64,000 nt of DNA, taken from Drechslerella dactyloides (Eukaryota; Ascomycota; Orbiliomycetes; Orbiliales; Orbiliaceae). The position numbers were made by a program, and so were the translations under genes. Each line of letters starts with the position of its first letter. Within the stretch, counting starts at the first letter, position 1. The notes beneath the pieces were generated by a model. It saw only the letters and a list, made by a program, of their open reading frames with translations. It was not told the origin of the DNA and did not search any database. The stretch covers positions 310,001-374,000 of the forward strand of contig JAGTWJ010000010.1 in NCBI GenBank assembly GCA_020064725.1, given 5' to 3'. Positions 45,306 to 58,248 of the stretch are shown here, piece after piece.

Positions 45306-48300
45306 TTAACAAGCCCTGTTAACGACGGAACTTTGAATGCCAGTATCCGCAGCTATACACCGCGCATAGACAGTACTCCACGTTCAAGACAATCGGATGT
45401 GACAAGATAGGCGACTGTCAATAACGTGCTCGATATGGTAGGGGGAAGGAAGAAAAGAGGAGGCAAAGTGATACAAGAGTATGATTGATACAAGGTCGAC
45501 AGGGCGGTAAGCTGTCGATACAATGCAATGGACACTGCAGTACCCGATGCGGCACAATGCTATAGACAGGTGGATGTCTTTGATTGATTGATGTATTGGT
45601 GAGTGGATGGAAGGTTATGTCCGGATAGTGAGTGTCTTGCGAGGTATGACTTCGGATGGTGTCGACGGAAGGCATGCCGGGACGACAAGCGATCTCCACG
45701 AGCTTATATACACCTCGAAGCCCGGGAACATTCGACAGGGAAGAGAACAATAACGACGAGAGATCAGGGAAACTCGAGACGAGCAAGATGAACGACAGAG
45801 GCATTGTCCATTGTCTCACGAGGCACAGGGCTTCACCTACCAGGTTATGATCCACGGCGGCGGCTTAGCTCAGCGAGATGATATCAGATGCAACAGGCGC
45901 AAGGCCCTCCCGAGTCTTGGTGGAATGCGGTATATCGATCGCGCGGGCAAGGGCAATACCGAGCTAAGCTAAGAGCTCGTCGTCGACCCGTTACGTCTGC
46001 GGGTAAACGTTAACGTGTTAGAGGAAAAGCGATGAAACGAGCCGCAGTCAGACAAGCCAAGTCGCGCAAGCCATGCAATGTACCGGTGTAATAATGTAAG
46101 GTAATGCAATGTAAATGGACACGCACGTAGGTATGTACTTAGTTAACCTCGTTACGGAGTGGCCGCTCCAATCGGGCAGGGATGTGGAGACCGGCGACTG
46201 TGAGAAAGATGCAAGCGATCGAAGACAACAGAAGAGGCGACTTTGATTGACTGCCGACGAGAACGGGGGGAGATTGCGATATGCGATCACAAGTTGGTGT
46301 ATAGCCCGCGAATGGAGAGTACAAGCCACGCACACGCGAGAGAGATAGCAGGAGAAGGTGATATTGGACGACGAGGGGGAGGCAAACAAAGCGGTTAACT
46401 TTGAGAAACAGCCCTACGGCGCTGTCGCAAGTCGCTTTCCCCGTTGCAGGCAAGGCTCAAAAGAGATAGGTTGCCTAGAATCCGTGTGGTCTTGCGAAGG
46501 AGGCTTTGCACGTTGAGGAAGGCCAAGGGGGGGGTGCAGCCGGATGGGATCGCAGTGATAATTTACTACGATGAAGGGGACGTACGAGCGAAGAACAATG
46601 CGAGAAACGCCAGGTGGGACGCTTTATAGCGTCCGTTATGGGCAATCTAACGGGATAGCATGCAAATGACCAGACGCCATGCGGACAAGACCACGGATAA
46701 AATGGCCGCTACGGCCGGCATCAAGACGCCGCGAGTCTTGGACTGCGGACTGCAGACGCTTGGTTGGCGGGATGGAGCTGGTTTATGCCAAATCGGACAT
46801 GAAGTCAGGGTTCGGGAACGTGGGTAACGTTATCCAGTTGAGCCTCGACGGGGAGGGAAAGGAATTGGGGCTTTGCTGGGGAGACTTACATAACCCAGCG
46901 CCTGCCTAGATCTTATACCTTGCAAGGTCCGTTACACACGCATCTCAAATACGCCTGTGGTTACATGTACCCGTCCGTGAATCATATCATCACGTACGTC
47001 GGCCAGCGAGACGAGAGGAAAGGAATGCGTGTGTATGCCTGTGCTAGTCCGCATCGGCTCGGATCATGGATATTGTCAATAGGGCTTCGACGACGCTTTC
47101 GAGACTAGTGGCAAGCGAGCCATGCACAACGGTGGGCCCGGAGCTTGGATCAGTCGTCTCGTTTCAGCGATCAAGATCCGACGAAGAAATTCAAGCATCG
47201 AGTCAAGCAGCCTGCCGGAGAGCCTATAGCGTCATCCAACGTAACCACTCATTGCCACGCAAGGGGCCCCTCTGCAACTGGCCGCGACATCCACCATAAT
47301 ACCACAAACACATCCCGCATCTTCACGTTCAAACTGCGTGTGAAGATGTATGTATGTAACAGCAAGGCGGTCAGGACAGGGCAGTGCAGCGCCCGGGAGC
47401 GGCACCAAGGCGATATGAGCCTCAAGGGGTGCGCTTGTCGCCGTCGCGAATGATTGGAGGACGGACGAGCAGAAGATGCGAGCAAGTCCGCAACCCTGCA
47501 GCATGGGCACACCCTGCACCCTTGTCGATAGACGTTCCTGCTCATTCGAGAATGCCATGTCTCGGCGAATGCAGCGGAGAATGAATGCATGGTCCCAAGC
47601 CCGGCACGGTGGGATCGGTCAGGCCAGACGAGACAACTGGAATGCGACTAAGCCCAGATGCTGGGGTTTCCCGTCGGGATCGACTGCAGACTGTTGGTGA
47701 TGCAATCATCACCATCTCACCAACATCAGGATAATATACGTACGGACATGCCTTGGACATGCGCTCTGTAGGCTGCACTGGCAGAACTGTCCGTCCGTCC
47801 GCTGCACCAGCTGCGATAGCCAGCATCCCCCTTCGGCGTGCAATTTCCCTCAGCATTGTGCAGCTCGAGCGACCCGATCGAATCGACGCCGCTGAGCCGG
47901 CCTGGAGGAAAGGCCAGCGGTCGTTAAGCGGATATGCAATTTGCAGACGTGGGCGAAAGTGGGGCCCCGCCAAGGCAAGCGGTTACACTGCCACGATCGG
48001 AACTTGCTAACCACCGGTCTAAGCACAGCTGAGTCAGCGGGTCTCGCATAAGCGGGCTTGCAGGCCTCTTACCTATAACGTTAGCGATGTACGAAGTACG
48101 GGCGACGGACGGATCAATCACAATCGTCTGGCCGTCCGTGTAAAAGTAAAACTAGTGTCGTGAGTGAATGCTGGGAGAGAGCGCACGTGCAGCGTTGGCG
48201 GAAGGTCGAGAATGCGCAGCACCAGCGTGATTTACCACCCTGGCTGCCTGGGCCTTTCACTCTACTCTTCACGACCAGCCTTCATGGTGTTTCGACGGAT

Positions 48301-49350
48301 GGCTAGATAGCTGGATAGATAGAAGAGGCAGTCCGGTGGGCCCATCCCTAGCTAGCTCGCATGGCTTAGACGGGAGCCAAGCATCATTCAATTGATCGTT
48401 CATATGCATATCGCGACGGACTGCCTCTGTCCGAAGTTCTGCAGCTTGGACGGCCGTTTCGTTTCGATCGTCTGCCGGCCGTCTTTGCATCGCCTTGGTG
48501 CATCCGATTCCAGGCTTCTGGAATGCCGCCGTGCCGCTCGCCTGCAGTAGCATCTACTATTTCCTGAATCGATGGGCAGCGTTGCAACCGCTTCGAGGCG
48601 CGAGAGGCCGTGCTCGGATCCAGCCGGTCATGCGGGCATTGCAAGATCCACCCTTGTCTCGTCAACCGGAAGCTTGTGCGAGACAGCTCCACTCCGCGCT
48701 CCGTTGTAGATGCGCTCCAACTACATTAAATCACGCTTCGACTCAGGCCGGCTTCCCTTTGCAGGAGCCTCTGGGGGGCATTGCTGCGACAATGCCACGG
48801 TGCTGCTCCCGCTTCTGTTCGCCTCTCCGGGAGCTCTCGCCCTGATACCATGATATCAGTCCGATGCCGATACAAATTACTATATCCCTCGTCGCCCCGC
48901 GATATCTCTCGCGCTCTGCATTACATTGGCTGCATGGCACAAATTTGCCCCGGAGCTTGGCTACACTTCCCAAAGAGAACTGCGTCAAGCTAGTAGAAAA
49001 GAACAATCACACGCGTGAAATACTTCGTTCGAAAACACAGACAGCCAGCAGCTATTAACCGGAATAGAGCTTTTCTCTCGTCCTCTTCATAAATCTCTCG
49101 CATCAGTAGTTTTAACCTCGTTCCACATGTCGTCCCCTTCCTGCTTCCACCACATGTCAAGATATAGAACTAGGAAAAGAACAAATTCGGAAAAGAAAAG
49201 AGAGCAAACATAAGAAAAGTATAAGCTGCAATAAGGATCACGGGGAAAAGTAAAAGTAGAGCAAAATAATACCACAGATAGCAAAAGACACAAAAAGACA
49301 GAAAGGGTCCACTGGGAAGCAGAAGCACAAGCCGAGCCGTCGCTCCCGCC
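45306..49350. other. gene-free stretch between RTA1-like region and SPT16
   Basis: Four kilobases with only short or low-quality frames (largest about 145 codons). The left part is the upstream region of the poly-Q frame and RTA1-like gene. The last 250 bases, A-rich (AAAAGTAAAAGTAGAGC and similar), are likely the SPT16 3' UTR. No RNA gene or repeat family recognised. Confidence 0.5.
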
Positions 49351-52300
49351 TTAGCGCTTCTTCTTCTTAGGCTTCTCCTCGTCGCTCATGCTCCGATCCT
49401 TGTCCTTCTTCTTTGCCTTCTCCTCCATCTCGTCCCAAGACTCTGTTGCAAACGGGGCGTACGTTAGCAAATTGCACTCAGCCTCCTAGATTTTGCTGAT
49501 AAGCAGCATTGGAATCACTCACCGCCTTCGGAAAAGTCGCTTTCTTCGCTACCCTCGTCCTCGCTTGCATTCTCGTCATCGCTTCCATAGCTGTCGTCGC
49601 TATCTTCGCCATCGCTGAACTCGCTCTCCGACTCCTCATATTCGCTCTCCTCTTCTTCCTCGCCATCGTCTTCGTCATCCGTATCAGTGCTCAGGAATTT
49701 CCACCCTCCATCTGCAAAAAATTGATGAGGATCGCTAGTAACGGTCTTCATGATTTGCATCCAGTTGAGGTTCAGAGGTCCTTCCGTGAAGGCAATGTTG
49801 ACACTATCAAGCCAGTCCTTGACGTTCTCCAATGACTCAACTGGGACAGAGTTGATATGAACCACGGGGCGAGAGAAATCTTTGAAGACAAAGGCAATGT
49901 CAAAGTTTTTCAACCCGAACTGAACACGCTCCAAGTGCGCGACCTCAATCTCATCGAGGGTAATGACCAGGAAGGGGGGATCCGTCAGCTGAACGAGGCA
50001 CTCGGTTGTCGGTTGGCAGAGCACGTTGGCTCGGAACGGGACACCGTAGAAACCAAGCTCGCGGAACGGAATGTCCACATCGAGGCCTTCATCCTTAGTG
50101 GCCTCAGAGATCTTCTCAGCGAATTGCCTAAAATCCTTGTCCAGCTGCGCTCGGCGGCGACGTTCCTCTTGCTCCGCTTCAAATTCTTCCTCATCGCCAT
50201 AGCGATACTTGCGTTTGCGATTGCCAGTCTCATCGAACTGGATGTCCATCGCCTCCCTGTAAAACTGAACGTCCTTGGTCTTCTTCTTGCCCACCATGAT
50301 GGGAGTCTTGAGATGAACGTGGATTATCACAATCAACTCATGCTCGCACGGCTGGAAGAACAAGTGCTTGACGTTTGAGAACAGAATGTCTATTCTCTGG
50401 TCCGGACCGCTCCTCAGGGGCGAGGAGTACCGGAGACCATTCTGGTGAATCTCGATATCGCCAGCAACCCGCTTTCCGTCCAAGGCCGGTCGAACGTACA
50501 CATCGGGGAGGCGTTGAGGCCTGCGGTCTGTAGACAACGATCGAATTCCGTCAGTAAAAAAGAGACTGGTACGTCGCCGTTACCTGGGCCCAACATAAAC
50601 TTACTCTTGATCTCGATGAGGTTATCTTGGGTAACGACATCTTCCATCTCCTTCTTTTCCTGTTCGCGCTTCAGAGCCTGCTTCTTCATGTCCTGAATCG
50701 CCTGACTAATTTCGGCCATCCTATTACGGTCTGTGCTCCGATAAGACAAGCTTCGGACGAAGTGGGCGCCGCTGTCCTCGAGTGGAAGCTCCTCTTTCTT
50801 GCCGACACCCTGACCGGGGCTAACGAGATTGATACGGAGGTGGGTGAAAGGATCTTCCTCGTTCTTGCTGACGTTTTTGATGGTGGAGATGTGGAACGGG
50901 ACCGGTCGACCAAAGATGGGCAGGATGATAGTCTGCGCCTTCACGTCGACAACAATCTTGAGGTCCGCGACACCGTTGGGGAACTGGTTGTCACGCTTGT
51001 AAGATTCGAACTTCTTGATCTGCTTTCTTTCGACGCCATTGCTGGTTGCTCCGCCGGCGGGGAACCTGTCAAGACCATCGGCCTGCTTCTTAGCAGCCAA
51101 CTGTTTCTGGTTCTCTTTCCTGCGTTGCTCCTTCCCTTCGTCGGCCTGTCGTTGAAGATAAATATGTCAGTAAGGAAATCATTCTACTGATTGTTTTCGA
51201 TGAGTCACACACCTCCTCGCGCTTGCCACGCAGTTTAGTTTTCAGAATCGCCGTGTTTTTGGTGGCAGCGGACGGCTTAGGCTGTGCCTTGGCCTGCTTA
51301 GCCTTCTGTTCTGGCGGGTTATCCTCCTTGAAGTAGAAGGCAACCTCGTCCTTGACAACGGGGGCACCTCTGGTGAGGACAAAGGCCTCTGTGTCCCGGC
51401 CTCCTACCTCGACCGTGTCAGTAAGTGCGAGCGAGTAGGTTTTCCCGCGTTTGTCGTCAGCCTTCGGATTGTCGAGATCCTGGAAGCCGACGTGGACGAC
51501 CAGAGTCATTCCCTCGCGCAGAACACGCGTGTTCTTGCCGTTGAGCAACAGCGTGCTGTCGCGACTTTCAATGTCGATACCGTAGCCGACGTTCCGGACA
51601 AAATTCTTCTCGATCTCAGGGTGCTTGGATTTGACCAGGTTGAGGGCCTTCGCGTACACCTCCTTGCAGGCGGTCCCATCGCGCAAGCTGCTGATTACAA
51701 CGCTGTGGAGCTCGAGGAGGAAGTAGTAATACTTCTCCTGCGTCTTATTCGGGTCGATCATGTACGTTCGCCCCACAACGCTGCAATAGTTCTTGTACCT
51801 GAAGCCCATGGACGCGATGATGACACCGCTGTGAAGGTTGCTTCTGTCGTTCTCAGGCTCGCCAGGAACCTTGAGGTCGTATTTTCCACCGCTCTGGATC
51901 GAAGGACCGTAGGCCCAGTCAAGTTGCGAGGCGGAGAAGTCAGCACCTAGCTTGTGGTCCTTCTTCTTGAAGAAATCGTCATTCTCAATTTGCTCCTCGA
52001 CCTTCTTGCCCAGGGCTTCATGTGTGATTTTCTTCTCCTCGTCAATAATCTCCGACATCTCGTCCAGGAAGTACTTGTGGATGACGGCCACGGAGGCTTT
52101 GGCGGCCTGGCGGATACATTTCTGCACATAACAAGGTCCAGTCAGATTCTGCAGTCGTCATGAAAAATTGGGAGGTTTTCGCGCATCTTACCGATCCGGC
52201 TTCGTCGTATGTTTGAAGGGCGGAGCTGATGCCAACGGCGATGTCGACCTCTTCAACGTCGCCGCCCTCGACGGAAGGTTTGTAGATTGCATTCCAGTCC

Positions 52301-53096
52301 GCGATCAAGGGACCTTGTGCGTTGTTGTAGTCCTTCGAGAGGATCCCGACTTTTTTCTACGCGCGTAAAGAGAGCATGTTAGAACACACTACCAGCCAAT
52401 GATTTATCGTAGAAGAGGCATGCGTACACCAGCAGCCTTGATGTGATCGACGATGGCTTGCAGCTGTTTCTTATTCTCGGCTTCATCCTTGCCGCGGACC
52501 AGCACCTCGACAGGATATTTCGGTGTCGACAGCGGGTGTAGCAATTTAGCTAGAACGTGCCAGGTATTAGCGAATGGAGCGGAAGCTTGAGAGAGCTGCT
52601 ACTTAGCAGCGAGCGGTGAACGCACCTTTCTTTGTGGTGGTAACAACGTAGACCTTGTCCAAGGTGAGAAGCATCAACGTCGTAGGGAACTCGTAGCCTA
52701 AGAGCCAGTACTATATAATGACGGGCGACTGTCAGATTCTTTTCTTCCATCTTCCATCCATCATCATCACCATCACTCCCAGACGCCTTCAGACAGCTAT
52801 AGCCATCGACCCCAGCTCGCAATGTCTCATTGCCATTGCAACAAGACAAGAGAACGCCAGCCGAGACAACAAGCTGTAAGAATCTTCTTCCAACCCCTTT
52901 CTTCAAGCAAGGATTCACGACTTACAAATAGCGACAAGCTCTTCGTGTAGGAACCGGTCGTGTCCGTCTTGCCGAGCAGCAGCAGGACAGAAGAAGCACC
53001 CCCGAAGGCTTCATTGCGCTGGGAGCGCCAAGCGGAGATGAGGGTGGCGACCCTGGTGGTGAAGTTCTGCTTGTCTATGACGATATCGTCCGACAT
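49351..53096 (-). CDS. SPT16: FACT complex subunit Spt16 (histone chaperone)
   Basis: Large subunit of FACT, which loosens and reassembles nucleosomes during transcription and replication; nuclear. Eight exons (52926-53096, 52626-52710, 52428-52549, 52192-52356, 51213-52121, 50605-51145, 49523-50527, 49351-49442) join in frame to 1029 residues, the normal family length. The N-terminal inactive aminopeptidase-like domain (about 1-450) includes KTDTTGSYTKSLSLFYWLLGYEFP across intron 1, GVIIASMGFRYKNYCSVVGRTYMIDP and GMTLVVHVGFQDL. A basic linker (KQADGLDRFPAGG) leads to the dimerisation/middle domain (VPFHISTIKNVSKNEEDPFTHLRINL). The Rtt106-like module follows (RYSSPLRSGPDQRIDILFSNVKHLFFQPCEHELIV in parts: RYSSPLR, NVKHLFFQPCEHEL, FYGVPFRANVLCQPT). 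The acidic tail ends in a short Lys-rich NLS-like block (KPKKKKR). Intron 1 is 215 bp, the others 67-80 bp. Confidence 0.97.
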
Positions 53097-54054
53097 GTTG
53101 GGCGAGCTGTGTGTGGTTTTCTCGTGCCGTCCCTGGCTGTGGGCAGTTTAGCGATGGACGGCGTACCCTTCTAACGTCACGGTTGGTTTGTCGCGGTCGA
53201 TCGAGGGCGTGTCGAAAGGTTCGGACGGTGTCGTTCGCGGGAGGTCTGCGGGATGGAGCGCGGGAGATGGAGGAAAGAAGGTAAGCGATGGGGGTGGAGA
53301 GAGTGTGATGTAAGGTGGATAGAGAAGGAAAAAGCTTTCCTGCTGCTGGGGGGACGATGAGGCGGGTTGGAGCAGCCGGGCCAGCAGACGCGTTGATGCC
53401 CAAGTTGCCCGATTAGGTAAGCTAACGACCCTGGGCGACACGCCCGCTTAGCTGGGTATCGCCAGTTTTATTAGTGCTACTAGTAGCTACCGAATGCGCT
53501 TCGTGCATCGACGTCGACGGGAGACATCACGAAAACGAGATGTCTAGATGCCAATGGGCGGGTCAATTCGCAAGAGTGGGGGGGTATGGATACGGATTCG
53601 TGTGATTCTTCAGACAAGGATCAAGGCGCATACAAAACAGTCGTGATATCGTGGCACTCCTCCGCTTCCTCGCATTTCCAAATCAAGACAAACTACTACA
53701 AGAAATGTATACTCAAAAAGGGGCGTCGGTGTGAACAGCGACGGCATGAAATGAACCGTGGAGACAGACATCTAACTAGACTCAACGATATGATAGAGGG
53801 GCTGGACATCGACGCTTCATAAATTAGGCAGATACCCAACGCTTTGAGAACGAGAAGGAGAGATAAGGCATGCAATAAAAGGGACGACGATGGTGAAGAA
53901 AGGATAAGCTTGTGCAAGTGAAATGATACAAACACGCGTGACTGGAAAACCAAGATGCGCAAATACAAAATGCTAACAAGATCAAGCAGGATGCGGGAAA
54001 TCATTTCGTCAATACCTCGTGTCAAATGTAGCAGAAGGGGACAGCTTCTCATGC
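53097..54054. other. SPT16 promoter and 3' flank of the next gene
   Basis: About 1 kb between two minus-strand genes. The SPT16-proximal 350 bases are pyrimidine-rich on the minus strand and should be promoter/leader. The distal part (53580-54050) is A-rich on the plus strand and fits the 3' region of the RNA-binding-like gene. No further gene. Confidence 0.55.
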
Positions 54055-56570
54055 TCAATTTGGGTCTTCAGAAGTGTTCCTCCGCTGCTTAGATGCTACC
54101 TTCCCACCCCTGCTACCTCTACCGCCTCCCCTACCCCTCACGCTTGCAGGCGAAGCTTTCTTGATCTTTGCGCTGTCGTTCACATTGTGCAAGGCGCTGT
54201 CCAATCCATCCTTACCCTTCTTCGAGGCCCCACTGCCAATGTTAAACAGCTTCTTGAAGGGAGATTTTGACCGGCTTCTGGCCCTTACAGAGGCTATAGC
54301 CTCGGGCTCGCCCATCACGCTCTCCACAATCTTCTCCGCTTCGTCATCCTCTACTTCGCCGTCCTCGTGGATGACAATCGTATCGTCGGCACCGACAGCC
54401 TTCTTCGCGGGGGCGGATGGAGCTGGCTGTGAGGTAGGGGATGCAAGTGCCGGCGCCGAAGCGGACGGTCCCACACCGATGACGCTGGACAAGTCCAGCT
54501 CAGCTTCCGCAAGCTTGCGCTTGAGGTCCTCCATCTTCTTCTCGAGTCGCTCCTTTTTCTTTTGTTCCGCCTTCGTCAGAGGCTTGGCCGGGACTGGGAC
54601 CGGAGACCTGCTCCTGCTCCTGCTCCTCAGACCTTCGACATCTGGCTCCGTGGTGTCAGTGGTGAGCGGGGTGCCGTCTCGAGGGTCGGCCTCGCGGTAG
54701 TCGTAGAGGCCTGTGGCGCTCAGCACCGAGCTTCGAAACAAATCTCCAGCTCCAGCTCCGGACCCTGTTGTATCAGAGGAGCTGCGCGGGGCGGGGCCCT
54801 GTGGAGAGGCTGCAACGGGTCTTATGGTCGCCACGCTGGCCGTAGACTCGTTCATAGCAGGAGCATTGTAGATGTCATCGGTCGTGAAGGCAACACCAAT
54901 GCCAGCAATGGGAGGAAGACGCTCGTGATTTACTACTAATTGGTCCTCAGTCACCAGCGGCTCCTGATGCACTCTCGGGTTTATAAGGGTTGGCTGATTG
55001 ATGCCCTTGAGCTTATTCTCCGCGTAGAGTTTCTCGGCCTTCGCCTTACGCTCCATGATGAGCCTGACCTGTCGTTGGACCTCGACCTCTTGTTCCTTCT
55101 TGCGTTCCCGCTCCTCGTACTCTTGCGTCGCTTTCTGCCATCGCTTAGAAAACCAGTTGCTGATTGGTGCGAAGAATGTGAATTTGCTCTTGGGCGGCGG
55201 CGGGGTTGATTGCGGGGGTTGGGCGCCCTTGACGATAGGGCGTAGCGGCGGTGGCGGCATGGAGGCGGAGGATTCGAGGATCCCAAAGCTGTTGTAGGTC
55301 GGCAGACTGCTTTCACCTGCGGCATCTTCTGAAGGCTGAAAATTCTTGAAGGGTGGGACGCCGCCTCGCCGCGTGAGTCTGTCGTTCATGCTGCCCTCGT
55401 AGAACCTGCTCTGTCGGATAGCCTGTGAATTCGACGTCTCGGGCCTCAAATTCGGGGTGCTCTTGCTCTTGCTTCTGGCCAACCCGTTTGCCGCAACAGA
55501 GGGCTTCCTAGACTCGGCACTCCCCCCAATCTTGCTGATACTCTTTCGTTTCCCACGTTTCTTCCGTGGTGTGACCTCGTTCAGGTTGAGGTCGGAGTCG
55601 TCAGAGTAGTCGGACGCCGACGGTTTATAGACGTCCTGTCGCCATTTTTGAGAGGTGCGACGTTTGCCCTTTGCGCCTTTTGTGAGGGACGTATCATTTG
55701 GGTCGGCATCATCTTCACCAGAATCAGCATTTAAAGCGTCGCCATCTTCCTCTCCTCCGTCACCACCTTCCTCCTCCTCCTCCTCCTCCTCCTCTTCTTC
55801 TTCTTCTTCTTCTTCGTCATCTTGCTCGAAAAATTCAACATCGTCGTCGCCCGCCTTCGCTCTTTTTCGACGAGGTTCTTGGTCTTCTGAGAATTCAGCA
55901 TCCGATTCCATCTGGAAGTCGCCCTCCGAATCGGGTTTGTGAATTCTCGAGGTCTCTACGCCTTCAAACTCGTCGAGATCGTCACTAACGGGCTCGTACT
56001 CAGGTAGACGGGGAGGTCCATCTCGAGATTCGTCTTCGCTGTCGCTCGGGTAGGCGATGTAGTTCGCGTCGAGGTCGGCATCGGCGCCAGCCCCCGACTG
56101 GAAAGATGAGCTCGTAGGCTTGACTGAGATGATGCCGCTTCGCTGGCGCTTTCGGCCCAGCGACTGAGGGGGCGGGGGCGGAGGCATGAAGGACGGTGGT
56201 GGGGGTATCGGCCTCCCGTCCGGCAGGAGGGCTATTCTATTCAATTGCGACGTCCGAAGAATCTATTGCTCAGCGTGTCAGCGGAAAAAGCGATGGCTCT
56301 GGCGCGCGTCTTTGCCCGGAAGCGAAGAATGTGTTCTTTCAAAAGAAAGACGGAAAACGGGCATCTGCGACGTGGGTACCCGGGAAGAAAGCCAATAGCC
56401 GCAGCCTTGGATAGCGGGCATGATTCGCCTAGGGAAAACGGCATGAAGAAAAGAGCAAGAGAAACATGGATTCGGTGTCTGGCACCAGCATGCTGGACGC
56501 TGGGAGTCCGAGTCCGGAGGGCGACGGGGCTTACACGTTGAGGAGTGGACAGATGTTCAGGACTGGGCAT
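54055..56570 (-). CDS. nuclear RNA-binding-like, largely disordered fungal protein
   Basis: Resembles fungal proteins usually annotated as nuclear RNA-binding protein; its biochemical role is not established. A 12-codon first exon (56535-56570) and a main exon (54055-56262), joined over a 272-bp intron (GTAAGC...CAATAG, phase 0), give 747 residues. The join restores a smooth N-terminus, LSTPQRILRTSQLNRIALLPDGRP, supporting the model; without it the frame has no ATG before residue 38. Features: a poly-Pro stretch (about 28-46), a 16-residue glutamate run (162-177), repeated basic NLS-like blocks, a conserved-looking helix-rich core around 370-440 (FAPISNWFSKRWQKATQEYE, then a long charged coiled coil), a second coiled coil near 585-625, and a C-terminal Arg/Gly-rich segment (RGRGGGRGSRGG) typical of RNA contact. 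The glutamate run comes from GAG/GAA repeats and may vary in length. Confidence 0.75.
55769..55815. repeat. GAG/GAA trinucleotide repeat within coding sequence
   Basis: A CTC/CTT run on the plus strand encodes the glutamate stretch of the nuclear RNA-binding-like protein. Codon mixture GAG then GAA suggests two expanded blocks. Confidence 0.9.
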
Positions 56571-58248
56571 CAGAGCTAGCGGCGCGGATCCGCAAAAGGT
56601 GAGCGCTGGGACCCGAGGCCGTGGCGCGGACGAGGGCGAGACGAGGGGCTGGAACGACTGAGAAGGAGATCGCGGGATGTAATTGAAGGACCGGAGGTGG
56701 ATCGGAGGCGGAATAGACGCCGTTCGAGGGCTCGATGAGGTTGGTGGTGGAGCTGGGAGAGGTCTGGGAACACGATGTGGTGGTGGTGGTTGAAGTTGCG
56801 CTGGTGCGAAAACACGGGTCTACCTCTTTTGTTTTGGTTTCGCGGCAGCAAAAGCGTTCGTCGCCTCCGCTTGCCCACCACCCACTTGCACCTATTACAT
56901 CTACGAACCTGCGGCATGCGCGCTCGCAGTGAAGCATTTTCCCGCTTGGTTCTCACGGCTGCATGCACGTACGGATATCTGGATAAAGGTATTCCGGGTC
57001 TTTGTGGTTATAGACTAGCGTGTAACTAATATTATGCAGGGTCCAAAGCCACAAGGCAGGAAGGCAGGCAAGCAGAGATCGCAACGGACCGGGGAGCACG
57101 ATGATATAGAGTAGTAATAGCAGGACAACCGCACACTTCAAAAATACGAAGGCCGCTGGACAGAGACAGCGCTGGCTTCCAACATGGGAGAGAGCGGCCA
57201 GTCCGTCGGACCGAGAGAATAACTTCTAAAGCACGAGAAGAAATGACAGGCATACGAACTCAAGAGAGAATGTGGGGTATCCGTAAAACAGGACACAAGA
57301 CAGGGCGAAAAGAATGTTCAAGATGACACAAGGACGAACAGGACAATAGGAAATGAGGGTCTGCGCATAGTCGACGGAATGCAGCCCATCGACAAAGGGG
57401 TATCCAGGGCCGGGATCATGAGAGTATGAAAGAACCAAAGGAGTGTATATACTGCTGCGAAAGAACTCTGACGCCCATCGCTCGCCAAATTAACTATCAA
57501 ACATCAAAGCAGAAGCCGGGAAAGAGTCAGTCACAGAAGGGAGAAAAACTAATAGAAGGCTAAGTAAGTAGTTGCGGGAACAGTCACAAGTAGAATCAAG
57601 AAGACGCAAGGAAATATATTTTAAAGTCCAAGTCCGCTTGCTGAGGGTATCTCGGACGCGGTTGCGCTCAACGAAGAGCCGGGGAAACTGTGCCAACCTG
57701 CGCTCCCCATATATCCATTGTATCGCGGCAATACAAAGCAGCTGAGAATCGACAATTGCCACACCAGAGTATCAAGTTTCTTTTCGGGAGGTAGAAGGTC
57801 AAATAAAGTAGAAGAGTATCAAAAGTAGAAGACAGAAAGAAGAAAAGCAAAGGTTGGATAAAGAAAAAAAAAAAAAAAAAGTAGGAGCATTCAATGCGCC
57901 AGAAACGCCTTTCGGACCCAAGAAAACAAGTAGCAATGATGCCCGTAAACCACAACTCCGCCTTCCATCCGAAGAGTCTCCCATCAAGAGATTGAGTGAG
58001 ACGCTTCGGGGAAGAGAACCGGCGACCGAGGAATCATATTGTTTTTTTGTTGTCGTCAACTAGAAACTTCAAAGAGGTATGCGAACGAGGTAAAGTGATC
58101 GGTATGGTATGAGGAGGATGAGGGAGAAGAAAAGAGGACGTGGAAGAGAATGATACTCTGAGTGGATCATAAGTGAAGACGGTATCAAAATAAATGGAAG
58201 CGGGAGAAAGCGTTAAAAGCGAAACCTTCCGGTAGGCGAACATGACGT
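56571..58248. other. intergenic region between the RNA-binding-like gene and VeA
   Basis: Both flanking genes are on the minus strand. The left part (56571-56950) carries the promoter of the RNA-binding-like gene. From about 57030 to 58240 the plus strand is A/G-rich with an A-run at 57865-57881, consistent with a T-rich 3' UTR and terminator zone of VeA. Short frames only. Confidence 0.5.
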
